A stretch of 64,000 bases of DNA from Snodgrassella alvi wkB2 (GTDB lineage: Bacteria > Pseudomonadota > Gammaproteobacteria > Burkholderiales > Neisseriaceae), in NCBI RefSeq assembly GCF_000600005.1, contig NZ_CP007446.1, positions 2,010,894 through 2,074,893 of the forward strand, written 5' to 3'. Shown here in pieces: positions 54,282 through 63,482 of the stretch (position 1 is the stretch's first letter; every line of letters starts with the position of its first letter). The notes under the pieces were generated by a model. The model had not been told where the DNA came from, did not search any database, and saw only the letters and a list, made by a program, of their open reading frames with translations. The translations under genes and the position numbers were made by a program.

Positions 54282-54737
54282 TTATTCGTCTTTCTTCGCC
54301 TCAGCAATTCGTTGTACCGTCTGCTGCCATCCGGCAACTGTAAGACGGAAAAAGCCCTGCGGTGCCTGAGTGGAGTAACCGTTAACCGTTTTGCCTGTCG
54401 GAACTTTAGGCGGGTTAGGATATAGCCCGTACTCCAGCACGCGGATATAGGGCAAATTGCTGAACAAATAATAATAGGCAGGACGGGATTTACCGCTTTT
54501 CAGGCGCGACAGCAATTGTCTGGCTTCCGCTAAATTGCCCTTACTGGTGTCTTTGGTTGTTTTACCGCTGCACTGATCCGCTTCAACAAACCAGTTAGAT
54601 TTAGCCTGCCCTGTATCCTCAGGTGTGGCATCAACCATTTGCTGCTGCAAATCCAGTACAGCTTCTGAAACAATATTATCAGCCTTATTGCGCGCCTTAT
54701 TCAGCATTGCCTCTATTTGAGAAGCAAACGAATTCAT
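54282..54737 (-). CDS. HK97 gp10-like tail completion protein
   Basis: A 151-residue protein with the family pattern: a helical N-terminus, VDATPEDTGQAKSNWFV, then YYLFSNLPYIRVLEYG and a Pro-rich loop before the C-terminal helix. It probably joins tail to head-tail connector. Starts inside the end of the preceding gene (4-bp overlap). Confidence 0.78.
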   Translation of the reverse strand: MNSFASQIEAMLNKARNKADNIVSEAVLDLQQQMVDATPEDTGQAKSNWFVEADQCSGKTTKDTSKGNLAEARQLLSRLKSGKSRPAYYYLFSNLPYIRVLEYGLYPNPPKVPTGKTVNGYSTQAPQGFFRLTVAGWQQTVQRIAEAKKDE

Positions 54738-55090
54738 TGACGTACCTGCAATTTATAAATTACATCAATATTAGCAGGGCTTACACGCTCAATACTGATT
54801 AAACGCATTTCCATATCGTTAACCAGTACACTATCGCCGATAACTGGTGTGGTGGCCATGTTTTCCAACAATACCACCATATCACCAGTCAAAATGCGCA
54901 TGCCATCAATTTCATTGTTACTGTAATGAAAAGCGCAGCCATAGCCGGTATAAGTCTCTATTACCTGCTGATTAGTGCCTGTAGCAGGATCATACTGCTC
55001 GCCAGTCTTTCGCATGATAGTAACAAGCTGCCCGAACTCTTTTAGCAGCTCAACGGCAATAATCCCAAGTTCTTTATAATCGAAAGTCAT
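54734..55090 (-). CDS. Head-closure / connector protein
   Basis: 118 residues from the start at 55090 (MTFDYKELGI), chosen because GAGGGTG sits just before it and the upstream frame overlaps the previous gene. Beta-rich (FGQLVTIMRKTGEQYDP, RILTGDMVVLLENM, GDSVLVNDMEMRLIS), like head-tail stopper proteins. Position supports this. Confidence 0.65.
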   Translation of the reverse strand: MTFDYKELGIIAVELLKEFGQLVTIMRKTGEQYDPATGTNQQVIETYTGYGCAFHYSNNEIDGMRILTGDMVVLLENMATTPVIGDSVLVNDMEMRLISIERVSPANIDVIYKLQVRQ

Positions 55091-55091
55091 A

Positions 55092-55502
55092 TCACCCTCG
55101 TAAAACCGGTATCTGGTTAAAGCTGCTTTTAATATACGGTGCAAGTAATGCATCTACATATTCAAAGCGCACACCAGTACTGTCACTGTAAGTAACCGAG
55201 ATATCCGCCACTGTTACCGCCCGCCGTTTTTGTTCACCATTATCAAACAGCCCGTTTTTTAACGCCAGCTCACAAACGGCTTTATATACCGGCTCAATAA
55301 CAGCCTCGTCTCCTGCCCGCATCTTCCGATTCAGGTCATTGCGCAAACGGTAACAGGCATCTATGTAATCTGAGGCAGCAACAAGCCGCAATTCCTTTTG
55401 GCTTGTCTCTAAAGCTGCCCACTCCGCCTGTGACGGGCGAATAGAATGATAAGCGTCCGCCCGCTCTATACTGACATAGCTATCACTCGGCACCCTGATC
55501 AT
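55092..55502 (-). CDS. Phage DnaT-like / head-tail connector family protein
   Basis: 136 residues from 55502 (MIRVPSDSYVSIERADAYH). The N-terminus matches the phage 'putative DnaT-like' group found after capsid genes (SYVSxExADAYH, then W, then LVAASDYID). Despite that family name its place between capsid and connectors implies a connector or adaptor role. It overlaps the preceding gene by 20 bp. Confidence 0.65.
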   Translation of the reverse strand: MIRVPSDSYVSIERADAYHSIRPSQAEWAALETSQKELRLVAASDYIDACYRLRNDLNRKMRAGDEAVIEPVYKAVCELALKNGLFDNGEQKRRAVTVADISVTYSDSTGVRFEYVDALLAPYIKSSFNQIPVLRG

Positions 55503-55860
55503 TTTGCTCACCATCGCCCGCATTTTGCGATTGCGTATGCTGCTGATACAAGGCTAACAGTTCGGCTTTCTTAGCTGCCGGCGGTATTTCTACGCCCATT
55601 TTCAGCAAGGCTTCGTTCAGCTCCTTAACCGTATTGGGCGTACTGCTTCCCTCTGCATTCTTGCCGGTATCACTTACGGCTTCGTCCTGCCTTACAAATT
55701 GCTTGTAAGGCTCCGGCACTTCTCCGGCTGCTTCGTCGCATAGCTCTATACTATCCCCGTCACGATACATACTGACATCACGTACAAGATAGCCTTTACT
55801 CTCAGCTTCCTGTACTTTTACTGGGTCTAAGCCATACATAAAATATAATTTTTTAGCCAT
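55483..55860 (-). CDS. Small phage protein with SAP/HeH-like tail
   Basis: 125 residues from the start at 55860 (MAKKLYFMYGLD). The last third (VKELNEALLKMGVEIPPAAKKAELL) is a helix-extended-helix or SAP-like motif, common in small proteins next to capsid genes. The frame open upstream lies in the capsid gene and is not used. Possibly head decoration or DNA contact. Confidence 0.65.
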   Translation of the reverse strand: MAKKLYFMYGLDPVKVQEAESKGYLVRDVSMYRDGDSIELCDEAAGEVPEPYKQFVRQDEAVSDTGKNAEGSSTPNTVKELNEALLKMGVEIPPAAKKAELLALYQQHTQSQNAGDGEQNDQGAE

Positions 55861-55870
55861 AATTTGCCTT

Positions 55871-56845
55871 TTAAATATATGTACGTTCAAGTTTAGCCAG
55901 TACACCGGCAGTATTTTTAACACTGGCGGGTACCTGCATCCAGTTGGTACCTGTCGCAAGTGCAAGATTCGTCGGGGAAGCACCGCCTTTAGTAATATCC
56001 CATTTATAACCTTTAACGGCTACGTTATACGACCATTCGGATTGATGCATAACGCCCAGATTTTCCCTGCCAAGAAGATCTTGTATTGCTGATTTATAGT
56101 CTGCGTTATCACTTACTACAATGCCGCTTTCGGTTAAGCCTAAGGTGTTATAACCTGTTATGGATTCGCGGTCATTCGGATCTGTAGCCGTTACCAGCGA
56201 TGGGCTATCAGTCACAATAAATATTCGTCCTGCTACATCTTTGGTGATATTTACCGTTCCGTATGAGAATAATCTTTCAGAATTATTTAAAGCATGATTG
56301 AGTAAATCTGAGGCACAAGCCGAATGCATAACCCATACTTTAATTGCGCTTTCACGATCGCCAAATAATGCGGCTGTATTGGGTAGCGCAGCAGCATTAA
56401 CACTACTTTCTCGCATTGCTTTTGGATTATTCTGAATAGCCGCCACGGCACACATAATGCCAGTATTCAGCATATCAGCCAGACGTGCCTTGCCTAATTG
56501 TTCGCCAATCACTATCGCTGCATCGGTCGGGTTCTGTTGAATCCAAGTATATTGACTTGGTGAGTATTCAACAGGTGGCGTGCCTGCCGCTACTTTAATG
56601 CTGTTTTCTGTTGTCTGGGTTAAACGGACAGAGTTTACTGTTCCGTCTCCATAGACATTCCGCCGTCGAATAAGATCAGCAACGCCTTTGAAGCTGGATT
56701 TAATATCCTCATCACCTCTGGACGGCCGATTAATTAACGTTATCGTCCCTTGTGAGGCTTCATTGAATTTGTTGATATCCTGATCCACCGTTTCTGTCAT
56801 CGCGGTGTAGGTTTCACTATTAAAAACTTCAAGATCAAATGGCAT
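55871..56845 (-). CDS. Major capsid protein
   Basis: 324 residues. It lies directly after the scaffold gene and before the connector genes. Sequence (LEVFNSETYTAMTETVDQDI, DIKSSFKGVADLIRRRNVYG, EQLGKARLADMLNTGIMCAV, RIFIVTDSPSLV) is compatible with an HK97-fold capsid. Assignment rests mainly on order, size and abundance of such proteins at this position. Confidence 0.75.
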   Translation of the reverse strand: MPFDLEVFNSETYTAMTETVDQDINKFNEASQGTITLINRPSRGDEDIKSSFKGVADLIRRRNVYGDGTVNSVRLTQTTENSIKVAAGTPPVEYSPSQYTWIQQNPTDAAIVIGEQLGKARLADMLNTGIMCAVAAIQNNPKAMRESSVNAAALPNTAALFGDRESAIKVWVMHSACASDLLNHALNNSERLFSYGTVNITKDVAGRIFIVTDSPSLVTATDPNDRESITGYNTLGLTESGIVVSDNADYKSAIQDLLGRENLGVMHQSEWSYNVAVKGYKWDITKGGASPTNLALATGTNWMQVPASVKNTAGVLAKLERTYI

Positions 56846-56859
56846 AAAACTCCCTGTTA

Positions 56860-57612
56860 TTAGTTATTTGCTGCTTTAGTCTGGATAAATAAGCGTCGTT
56901 CCTCTGGTGTTTTGCATTCTGCATAAGTGGCTGGTATGCCTTTTGCTACTGCATTGCCTGAGGTTGTTCCTCCGCCGGTTGCCTGATTGCCCCGCAAAAT
57001 ACTGTCTTTGTTTTTGTAATTGCCCACCAGAATTTCGAGAGCTTCATCAAAAGCGGCAGGCTCGCCCGGATTGATCTGGCTGTAAATCTCATTGCCGTTA
57101 TTGTCTTTAGCGATAATCCTGTTATCACCTGACACGTTGAAATTTTTGCCGAAAACAGCTTGAGCAATATCAGCAGGTATAGCGAGCTTGTCTTTAATGA
57201 AATTTGAACGGGCAAAGCTGCCGCCTATCTTTTCATCGTAAAGTCGCTGCGTTACTATTTCCGTTTTCTTATTTGCTTCCTCAATCCTGGCATTTGCGAC
57301 CTTATTGATTTCTGCCCTAAGCCGCTCTACCTCCCCGGCATCAATCAATTTCTTGCTATCAAGGTTATTGCACGTTTCGATAGCTTTCCGCGCCGCTTCC
57401 GGGTCTTCAATGCCATCAAACTGCCTGAGCTTTTGTTCGGCCGCCTCTTTAGCTTCTCTGTGTGTTTTGGCTTCGTTGCAAAGCTCTTTGATTTTGTTGT
57501 TAGCCTGATTTACATCATATGGGATTTCCTTTCCGTCTTCGTTCACATAAACCGGCTTCCCGTCTTGCACAACGACATGACCGGCGTCATCAAGTTTTAA
57601 CTTCAAAAGCAT
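56860..57612 (-). CDS. Capsid scaffold protein
   Basis: 250 residues from the start at 57612 (MLLKLKLDD), which has GGAG four or so bases upstream. Highly charged and helical (NNKIKELCNEAKTHREAKEAA, RLRAEINKVANARIEEANKK), with a Gly-rich hinge (NQATGGGTTSGNAV), the usual build of phage scaffolds. Directly precedes the capsid gene. Confidence 0.78.
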   Translation of the reverse strand: MLLKLKLDDAGHVVVQDGKPVYVNEDGKEIPYDVNQANNKIKELCNEAKTHREAKEAAEQKLRQFDGIEDPEAARKAIETCNNLDSKKLIDAGEVERLRAEINKVANARIEEANKKTEIVTQRLYDEKIGGSFARSNFIKDKLAIPADIAQAVFGKNFNVSGDNRIIAKDNNGNEIYSQINPGEPAAFDEALEILVGNYKNKDSILRGNQATGGGTTSGNAVAKGIPATYAECKTPEERRLFIQTKAANN

Positions 57613-57675
57613 TTTTTCTCCTGTTCGCATAAAAAAAGGACCGCCTGAGCGGTCCGGGTGTTAAATTAAAAACTA

Positions 57676-58629
57676 CTACTGATACTTTTCTCTTAATTCG
57701 TTAAGGGTCATAGACTGTAAGCCGCCGTTTTTAACGATATCGCTGACATTCACCTTACCTGTTTTCAGCATTTTGCCGATCCCTTTGCCGAATTGCTCCT
57801 GTAATTGAGTTAAGGAACGGGAATTAATCCATTTTTCACCTGTCATTCCGTCGAATTCTGCCTGTAAATCGGTTAACGGCAGCACACTGCTGCGACACCG
57901 GCAATGCAAAGGCGGAAGCTGAAAAATCTGATCATGCCCGATAGGCTGTTTATCTTTGTCCCATATTAAATGGTTACGACTAAAACAAATTGCTGATGTC
58001 CTTTCGTCAATTATTGAATAATGCCGCCATCCTTTCACCTTGCTATTCATACGACCAAAGGCATAAATAATCTGATTCCTGATTGCTCCGGCCGCTGTGG
58101 GTACTGTAGCCTTAATCCAGTTATTAGCCTTTTTGAAAACGCCAGCCAGATCAGGTATCAGTCCATCAACTGCACCAGTTCTGATCTGGCGTTTAATTGC
58201 GCTAAATAATTGCGCTTTCTGTGCTGTAAATGTTTCTTTCAGGGTTAGCCCGCCCAATAAAATACCAGCCGTTAGGCTGGTTGTCTGCGCATCTGAGAGA
58301 TGTTTAATTCCGCTATTGTCATCCGTAACTGATATAAATAAACGTGGCAGATAGCTGGCTTCATTGTCACCTATGTCGTTTATCGTCTGCTGTATTTGTT
58401 CTTCACAACTACTGTAAAAATCATCAATAGCCAGTTCGATTTGTTTCAGCAACTGCTTTAACTGCGTTTTATTTAGCGCAGTTAAATCAACACCAGCGAT
58501 CAGGACTTCAATATTTCTCTCTAACTGCCCAATCTGCCTCTGTAAGTCATTTTCAAGCCCTGTTTCAACACGGATCACATCAAGCTGGCGTGTTATCAGC
58601 TCATTTGCTATCTGCTGGTTGGTTGTCAT
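57676..58629 (-). CDS. Minor head protein (Mu gpF-like)
   Basis: A 317-residue protein whose middle has the Mu F-type signature: DERTSAICFSRNHLIWDKDK, IFQLPPLHCRCRSSVLP. The helical N-terminal half binds portal in relatives. It overlaps the portal gene end by 29 bp. Role: head assembly or DNA ejection. Confidence 0.82.
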   Translation of the reverse strand: MTTNQQIANELITRQLDVIRVETGLENDLQRQIGQLERNIEVLIAGVDLTALNKTQLKQLLKQIELAIDDFYSSCEEQIQQTINDIGDNEASYLPRLFISVTDDNSGIKHLSDAQTTSLTAGILLGGLTLKETFTAQKAQLFSAIKRQIRTGAVDGLIPDLAGVFKKANNWIKATVPTAAGAIRNQIIYAFGRMNSKVKGWRHYSIIDERTSAICFSRNHLIWDKDKQPIGHDQIFQLPPLHCRCRSSVLPLTDLQAEFDGMTGEKWINSRSLTQLQEQFGKGIGKMLKTGKVNVSDIVKNGGLQSMTLNELREKYQ

Positions 58630-60007
58630 CGCTAAAATCCATTTGAGGCGCGTTTACGGCGTCCTGTTCAGCTTCCAGACGCTTCTTTTCTTCTTCCCAG
58701 TCTGCCTGATTGGAAATAACCCCGCGCCGCTTAGCCTCTTCAAAAACGGTCTGTCTGCTAACGATATCATTGGTATTTAATGTAATAACTACATTCATAC
58801 CCTCAACGGTATCATCAGTCTCTAAATTGCCGCTAATTTCAACGTGGCTCTGTTCATTACTGCTTAGCCACTTAGACATCATATCCAATGCGCTGTCTAT
58901 CGCGCTTTCAAATAAATTTGCGTAATGTCGCAGCAGGCTGATTTCCTTGCTTTGCTCCTCTTTTGCCTGCGAATCGGTCATAGCCAGCTTGGTACGGGTT
59001 AACAGCTTAGCACCGGCAACTTTCATATCAGATTCAATTCGGTCTAACCCTGTCCAACCTGCTTCAGCAGCACGCCCGCTATGCTCAATATAGCCTATCT
59101 GCTCATCTGTTCCCAATTGCAGCATGGTGCCAACACCTGAGGTGAGTTCGGATACCTCGCGGTCACCTGAATAATACATGAGCGGGACGCTGATAAAGTG
59201 CAACAGATAATCCTGATCACTGCGCGCCTGCCAATGGCGTATATTTAACTCTGCCAGATTTTCTAAAACCGGCTTACCTGCAAAAAAACCTATGCGTTCT
59301 GGTGTAAAAGCAACCACCGGCACATAATCCAGCGGCTTGCCGCCTATTCTCAGCTCTTTTTCAGAATGTAGTGTCCAGCCGTTTTCCCCGTTTCGGTAAA
59401 CAGTGACTTTACCTGGTGTCATAACAGTAATTTGTTCTGTTATCCTCTCGCCGAAAGCACCATCAGGCTCTAATACAGCCGTCCGGTAACGGAACTGCGT
59501 ACATACCTCTATATTTTGTATGGTCTCGCTACGCCAGCCTAATACGCTATTAAAGGGTACATGCGTTACATATGGCCGCAAACCTAACCGCTTAACATCT
59601 GCAACAGTATAGTTATCATCTGCAGGCGGATAGTCGACAACTACATAACTGACACCATGTGCCATTGCGTCATAAAACCATTTGGAGCAAAACACATCAA
59701 TATTGTTATTTTTTAAATCAAAGTTTGCTAAATACTCTTTTAAGCTATCGGCGACCTTTTCGATAATCAGCGGCTTAGCAAATGTTCTGCCTACCATCTG
59801 TGCCACTGTTTGCTCGTAAGCCGGATATAACACAGACATTTTTAAACGCCGATTATATTTTTCGTCACTTTCGGCTTCTTCTTTAGGCAAAAACCTTGGC
59901 CCGGCACGACGCATAGCCTGAGTACCGCCTAATAAAGCGTTAATCTTTTCATTAATGCCATGCATATGCCGAACTATTTCGGATTTAAAATCTGGGTTAT
60001 TACTCAT
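58601..60007 (-). CDS. Portal protein (DUF4055 type)
   Basis: 468 residues from the start at 60007 (MSNNPDFKSEIVRHMHGIN). The N-terminal blocks FLPKEEAESDEKYNRRLKMS and YPAYEQTVAQMVGRTFAKP match the DUF4055 portal group; FYDAMAHGVSYVVVDYP and MAGAKLLTRTKLAMTDS-like helices follow. Located between large terminase and the minor head protein, as expected. Confidence 0.82.
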   Translation of the reverse strand: MSNNPDFKSEIVRHMHGINEKINALLGGTQAMRRAGPRFLPKEEAESDEKYNRRLKMSVLYPAYEQTVAQMVGRTFAKPLIIEKVADSLKEYLANFDLKNNNIDVFCSKWFYDAMAHGVSYVVVDYPPADDNYTVADVKRLGLRPYVTHVPFNSVLGWRSETIQNIEVCTQFRYRTAVLEPDGAFGERITEQITVMTPGKVTVYRNGENGWTLHSEKELRIGGKPLDYVPVVAFTPERIGFFAGKPVLENLAELNIRHWQARSDQDYLLHFISVPLMYYSGDREVSELTSGVGTMLQLGTDEQIGYIEHSGRAAEAGWTGLDRIESDMKVAGAKLLTRTKLAMTDSQAKEEQSKEISLLRHYANLFESAIDSALDMMSKWLSSNEQSHVEISGNLETDDTVEGMNVVITLNTNDIVSRQTVFEEAKRRGVISNQADWEEEKKRLEAEQDAVNAPQMDFSDDNQPADSK

Positions 60008-60011
60008 ATAA

Positions 60012-61298
60012 CTACATCCTGAGATCATACCGGCCATGTGCCGGTTTCTGTATTGGGTACAAATACGCAATCGGGTACGTGCCGGCATCTATCACGTGAT
60101 CGATACCGCTGGATTTATCAGGCGCACCGTTTTTGTCATATGCCTGCTGCTCTAATGCTTCTGTAAAACGCGGGCATTTTTGCGGATTAACAAACATGCG
60201 CCTTTCTTTGTTTGCATTCAGCAGCATGGCATTGGTCGCATTAATCCGATCCTTAACGGCTGGGTTGGATTTCCCAACCCTAACGGATAAACCGGCTTTT
60301 TTGATTATCGATAAATCAGATTTTGAATAATCTTTGCTGCTGGTGTTCTGTCCGCTGGCGTCTGGGTAAATATCAATCTGATGGTCCGGATACTTCGCTT
60401 TAATCAAATTGCACATTTCCGGCGTGTCACGCACATCAACCAGTTCATCAACTGCATACGGAATCCCATTGCGCAAAACGTAAACAACCGCGGCCATTTT
60501 CAGTACGTTAAAGTCCATACCGATATGCAGCCGTTCTCCCTCTTTTATCGTGGCTGTAGTGCTGTTTGCCTCTCTGTCAAAGCAGTTATAAACCGCACCA
60601 GATGTTAAATTGACGAATTGCCCGTTTAAATACGCTTTGATTAGTTCAGGCGGATAACTGGCATATAGCGAGGAAATATAATCATCAGGCAGATTAGCAG
60701 CGTTATCAAAAGTGCTTGCCTGTATTAATCCGTAAAACTGGGCCAGCTCCGGCTTTTCTCTGATATCCTTAACAAACCGCTCATAAACAAAGCGAAAACC
60801 CTCTGGTGTAGTGGTTACATCTATGCCATTTGTTAAGCCGGGTATCTTATAACGCAGACGGGCAATTGTTTTATTCCAGATCTGGAGGGCTTTTTCTTTT
60901 TTAAGCGTATCCAGCTCATCAACCAAAGCATGCCCGATTTTAAAGCCGACAATTGTGTCTGGCTTATCCATTGAACGGCATATTGTTGTGCCACGGTAGA
61001 TGCTGGTCCCAGCTTCATAAAAATCGACCTCTTTATTAGCATACTTAATATCAGCCCTGAGCCCCCATTGAGACGCCACCTCTTCTATAGTAGGAAAAAA
61101 AATATCTCTGATCTGCGGGTATGTCGGAGCAAAATAACCTTGGTTTACTTTAGGGAACTGCCAGAAACGCGCGCACATTGCAGATCCGCCTACCCATGTT
61201 TTCCCGCCGCCAAACCCTGAAACAAACGCCCTGAATTTCTTATTTAGGTTGTAGAATCTGGATTGAGGAGTATTAAGTATCGGTGTAATCGTTGTCAT
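60012..61298 (-). CDS. Terminase large subunit
   Basis: DNA-packaging motor, 428 residues from the start at 61298 (MTTITPIL). Walker A is SGFGGGKTWVGG (about residue 27), the acidic Walker B is HALVDELDTL and the nuclease domain begins at LHIGMDFNVLKMAAVVYV. The start overlaps the small subunit by 26 bp. Confidence 0.93.
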   Translation of the reverse strand: MTTITPILNTPQSRFYNLNKKFRAFVSGFGGGKTWVGGSAMCARFWQFPKVNQGYFAPTYPQIRDIFFPTIEEVASQWGLRADIKYANKEVDFYEAGTSIYRGTTICRSMDKPDTIVGFKIGHALVDELDTLKKEKALQIWNKTIARLRYKIPGLTNGIDVTTTPEGFRFVYERFVKDIREKPELAQFYGLIQASTFDNAANLPDDYISSLYASYPPELIKAYLNGQFVNLTSGAVYNCFDREANSTTATIKEGERLHIGMDFNVLKMAAVVYVLRNGIPYAVDELVDVRDTPEMCNLIKAKYPDHQIDIYPDASGQNTSSKDYSKSDLSIIKKAGLSVRVGKSNPAVKDRINATNAMLLNANKERRMFVNPQKCPRFTEALEQQAYDKNGAPDKSSGIDHVIDAGTYPIAYLYPIQKPAHGRYDLRM

Positions 61299-61734
61299 TA
61301 CTTGCCCTTGCATCCACGGTCTGCACAATAATTTGCACCGGTACCGCCTCCTGTGCTGGATTTTCGACTGTGGGCTTATCTCGCCATAGTTCAGGCTGCC
61401 TGTTCTTTAACCAGAATATCTGGGCAGTAGAATCAGGCGGTATGTGTTTTTTAGTTACACGCTTAACCTTTTTCTTGCCGTCATCGCGCACCTCTACTTC
61501 CGTTACTTCGATGCCCGTAGCTCTTTTAAACAGCGATTCTGCCACCTGTGCATCTGCGATAACCTTACCGCTTTTTATGGACTTGCAAAATTCAGGATAT
61601 TTATCTTTCCATCTATTAATCGTGCTTTCGTTTACACCAAAAAAAGCGGCTAGCTGCTTATCAGTAAAACCCAACAGACACAGTTTGCGTGCCTGTTCGG
61701 CATACTCTTGCCTGTAGTCTGTTGGTCTTGCCAT
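61273..61734 (-). CDS. Terminase small subunit
   Basis: 153 residues. The N-terminal HTH is clear (CLLGFTDKQLAAFFGVNESTINRWK), followed by an oligomerisation helix (DAQVAESLFKRATGIEV) and IFWLKNRQPELWRDK, the typical terminal motif that contacts the large subunit. Confidence 0.88.
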   Translation of the reverse strand: MARPTDYRQEYAEQARKLCLLGFTDKQLAAFFGVNESTINRWKDKYPEFCKSIKSGKVIADAQVAESLFKRATGIEVTEVEVRDDGKKKVKRVTKKHIPPDSTAQIFWLKNRQPELWRDKPTVENPAQEAVPVQIIVQTVDARASNDNDYTDT

Positions 61735-61757
61735 GTTATTAATCCCTTATTTCTTTG

Positions 61758-62204
61758 TTATCCTTTATATCGCCATGATGTTGTGTATCGATGTCTGCTA
61801 TCAGTATTTTTAGTCCTTTTGCTTCCATTAATTTTTCCGTTTCCACGTGCATTTCTTCCCTGTGTTATTAACCCCCACTTCGGGCTATTGTTTAAGGACT
61901 TTATTAACTGAGGCGATGAGGTAACTATCCCGAATTGATTATGTTGAATATAGTTATCAGCAACAATTTCTAACAATCGCATACCTATTCCTAACCCCTG
62001 ATAATCCGGATAGACAACCAGCCTATGCACTTTTATGAGATTCTTTAACTTAGGGTGAGGGAAACGCATAACGCTACAAAATCCAACTAATTCATTTTCG
62101 ATATATGCGCCATAACATTTTGCTGCTGCAATATGAAAATGACTTAAATAATGATATTTGCTAAAACTCTGCCAGTGGCTTTTGTCGATACGTTTAACCT
62201 GCAT
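61758..62204 (-). CDS. GNAT-fold acyltransferase, partner of the ABC ATPase
   Basis: 148 residues. The N-terminus SKYHYLSHFHIAAAKCYGAY is unusual for ordinary GNATs and recalls the transferase half of COG2401 (ABC ATPase plus predicted acetyltransferase); the CoA loop is HRLVVYPDYQGLGIGMRLLEIV. The start overlaps the ABC gene by 61 bp in the -1 frame. Upstream codons in this frame stay open back to an A9 run, so a frameshift there fuses it to the ATPase. Substrate unknown; base modification of phage DNA is an inference. Confidence 0.75.
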   Translation of the reverse strand: MQVKRIDKSHWQSFSKYHYLSHFHIAAAKCYGAYIENELVGFCSVMRFPHPKLKNLIKVHRLVVYPDYQGLGIGMRLLEIVADNYIQHNQFGIVTSSPQLIKSLNNSPKWGLITQGRNARGNGKINGSKRTKNTDSRHRYTTSWRYKG

Positions 62205-62827
62205 TCGGAGCGGCGGTCTTTTTTTTTACCAGCTAATCTAAACTCCATTAAATTTGTATCAAAAACCCAATCAGGCAATAACCAGTCCTCTACATCATAA
62301 TGACAACTAATAGCAATAAACTGCTTGTCTGATTTTCTTATTGCCTTTTGAACAGCATAACTACTAACCTGTGCAACCTGTCTATCTACAACGCTAGTAA
62401 ACTCGTCAAAAACAAACATTTTATTTTCAGCTAAAATTGCATTAGCCAGATCAATTCGCATTTTCTGCCCGTTGCTCAATACATGGTAAGGTTTAACCCA
62501 GCATGGAGGCGATGAAAAACCTACTGAGGAAAATACAGAACAAATCTCATTAACACTTTTGTTTGCAGGCATATCATCAATTACAGAATTATTACTGTAA
62601 TTAAATTCAGTAACATAATTATCACCAAATAATTCTCTTGCTATGGTTGTTTTACCTGTTCCGCTAGCTCCAACAATAAGCCCTATTTGCCAATTAGCCG
62701 GCAAATCTATATTTCCTGAAAATGTAATGGTGTGATTCTCGTCACTTAAATCAAATTTATCTATAACTGATTGCGTTCTAAATGACTTACTTGGGGTGTG
62801 TTTCCTTACAAAGCTAAAATGCGGCAT
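62144..62827 (-). CDS. ABC-type ATPase (COG2401-like)
   Basis: 227 residues and soluble. Walker A is VGASGTGKTTIARELFG (about residue 52), the signature is VLSNGQKMRIDLANAI, Walker B is KMFVFDEFTSVVD, and the switch His is in AISCHYDVEDWL. It has no membrane part, so it is not a transporter. The end reads AGKKKDRRSE through an A9 run (62219-62227). The ParB-like gene overlaps its start by 22 bp. Confidence 0.85.
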   Translation of the reverse strand: MPHFSFVRKHTPSKSFRTQSVIDKFDLSDENHTITFSGNIDLPANWQIGLIVGASGTGKTTIARELFGDNYVTEFNYSNNSVIDDMPANKSVNEICSVFSSVGFSSPPCWVKPYHVLSNGQKMRIDLANAILAENKMFVFDEFTSVVDRQVAQVSSYAVQKAIRKSDKQFIAISCHYDVEDWLLPDWVFDTNLMEFRLAGKKKDRRSECRLNVSTKATGRVLANIII

Positions 62828-63366
62828 TGATACCCTCTGGCAGATAATTCATTAAATATTTCTTCTTGCTGAACCTCATCGGCAACTTCAACCTCAACCA
62901 CTAATTTAGTCTCCAAGACTTGTTCTTTAGGTGGCTTTTTGGAGTCAGTAACTTCATTTACCGGATCTTTGAAAAAATCCTCATCAAATCCCAGTAAATC
63001 AATATCAAACTCATTGAGTTCTAATGCCTCAATTTCAGCGCGCAAAATATCTAAATCCCACCCGGCATTTAAAGCCAGTTGGTTATCTGCAATCAGATAT
63101 GCTCTCTTTTGCAATTCTGTAAGCCCGTGCAGAATAATACAAGGCACCTCATTCATGCTTAGACTTATCGCAGCCTCAAGCCGCGCATGCCCTGCTATAA
63201 CGTTGTGCTGCTCATCAATCAGAATCGGATTAGTGAAACCAAATTCCCTGATTGAATTAGCTACCTGATTGATCTGCTCATGCGTATGCGTCCTACTATT
63301 ATTCACATACGCGTTAATTTGTTTTACATCCTGATACACTACAACTAAATTTTTACTGCCCGTCAT
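62806..63366 (-). CDS. ParB/Srx-fold protein
   Basis: 186 residues. The ParB nuclease-like domain (about 8-95) has SIREFGFTNPILIDEQHNVIAGHARLEAA and VPCIILHGLTELQKRAYLIADNQLA. The C-terminal part is acidic. In phages this form usually precedes DNA methyltransferases or other DNA-modifying genes; here it leads the ABC/GNAT pair and terminase. The domain could bind or cut DNA, or hydrolyse CTP or ATP. Confidence 0.85.
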   Translation of the reverse strand: MTGSKNLVVVYQDVKQINAYVNNSRTHTHEQINQVANSIREFGFTNPILIDEQHNVIAGHARLEAAISLSMNEVPCIILHGLTELQKRAYLIADNQLALNAGWDLDILRAEIEALELNEFDIDLLGFDEDFFKDPVNEVTDSKKPPKEQVLETKLVVEVEVADEVQQEEIFNELSARGYQCRILAL

Positions 63367-63402
63367 AAACTACTGCTTAACCCTGAAAAATAAAACACCA
63401 AC

Positions 63403-63434
63403 AAAAAAGCGGATTAGCTATTAGCCAACCCGCT
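63403..63434 (-). terminator. Terminator just before the late operon
   Basis: 12-bp stem AGCGGGTTGGCT/AGCTAATCCGCT (G-U pairs only, no mismatch) with loop AAT and six T on the minus strand. It lies between a promoter (63454-63481) and ParB. Confidence 0.7.
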
Positions 63435-63453
63435 ATAAATTAATATCATATGT

Positions 63454-63481
63454 AATATAAGTAATTTGCTACTTAACCCAA
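63454..63481 (-). promoter_or_regulatory. Candidate late promoter (pR'-like)
   Basis: TTGGGT (63481-63476), 16-bp spacer, TATATT (63459-63454) on the minus strand, starting about 13 bases before a terminator. This is the lambda pR'-tR' layout. Confidence 0.4.
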
Positions 63482-63482
63482 C

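Noticed and set aside
62144-62827. Membrane transporter ATPase
   Set aside because: No permease or membrane domain nearby; the partner is a GNAT and the context is phage packaging.
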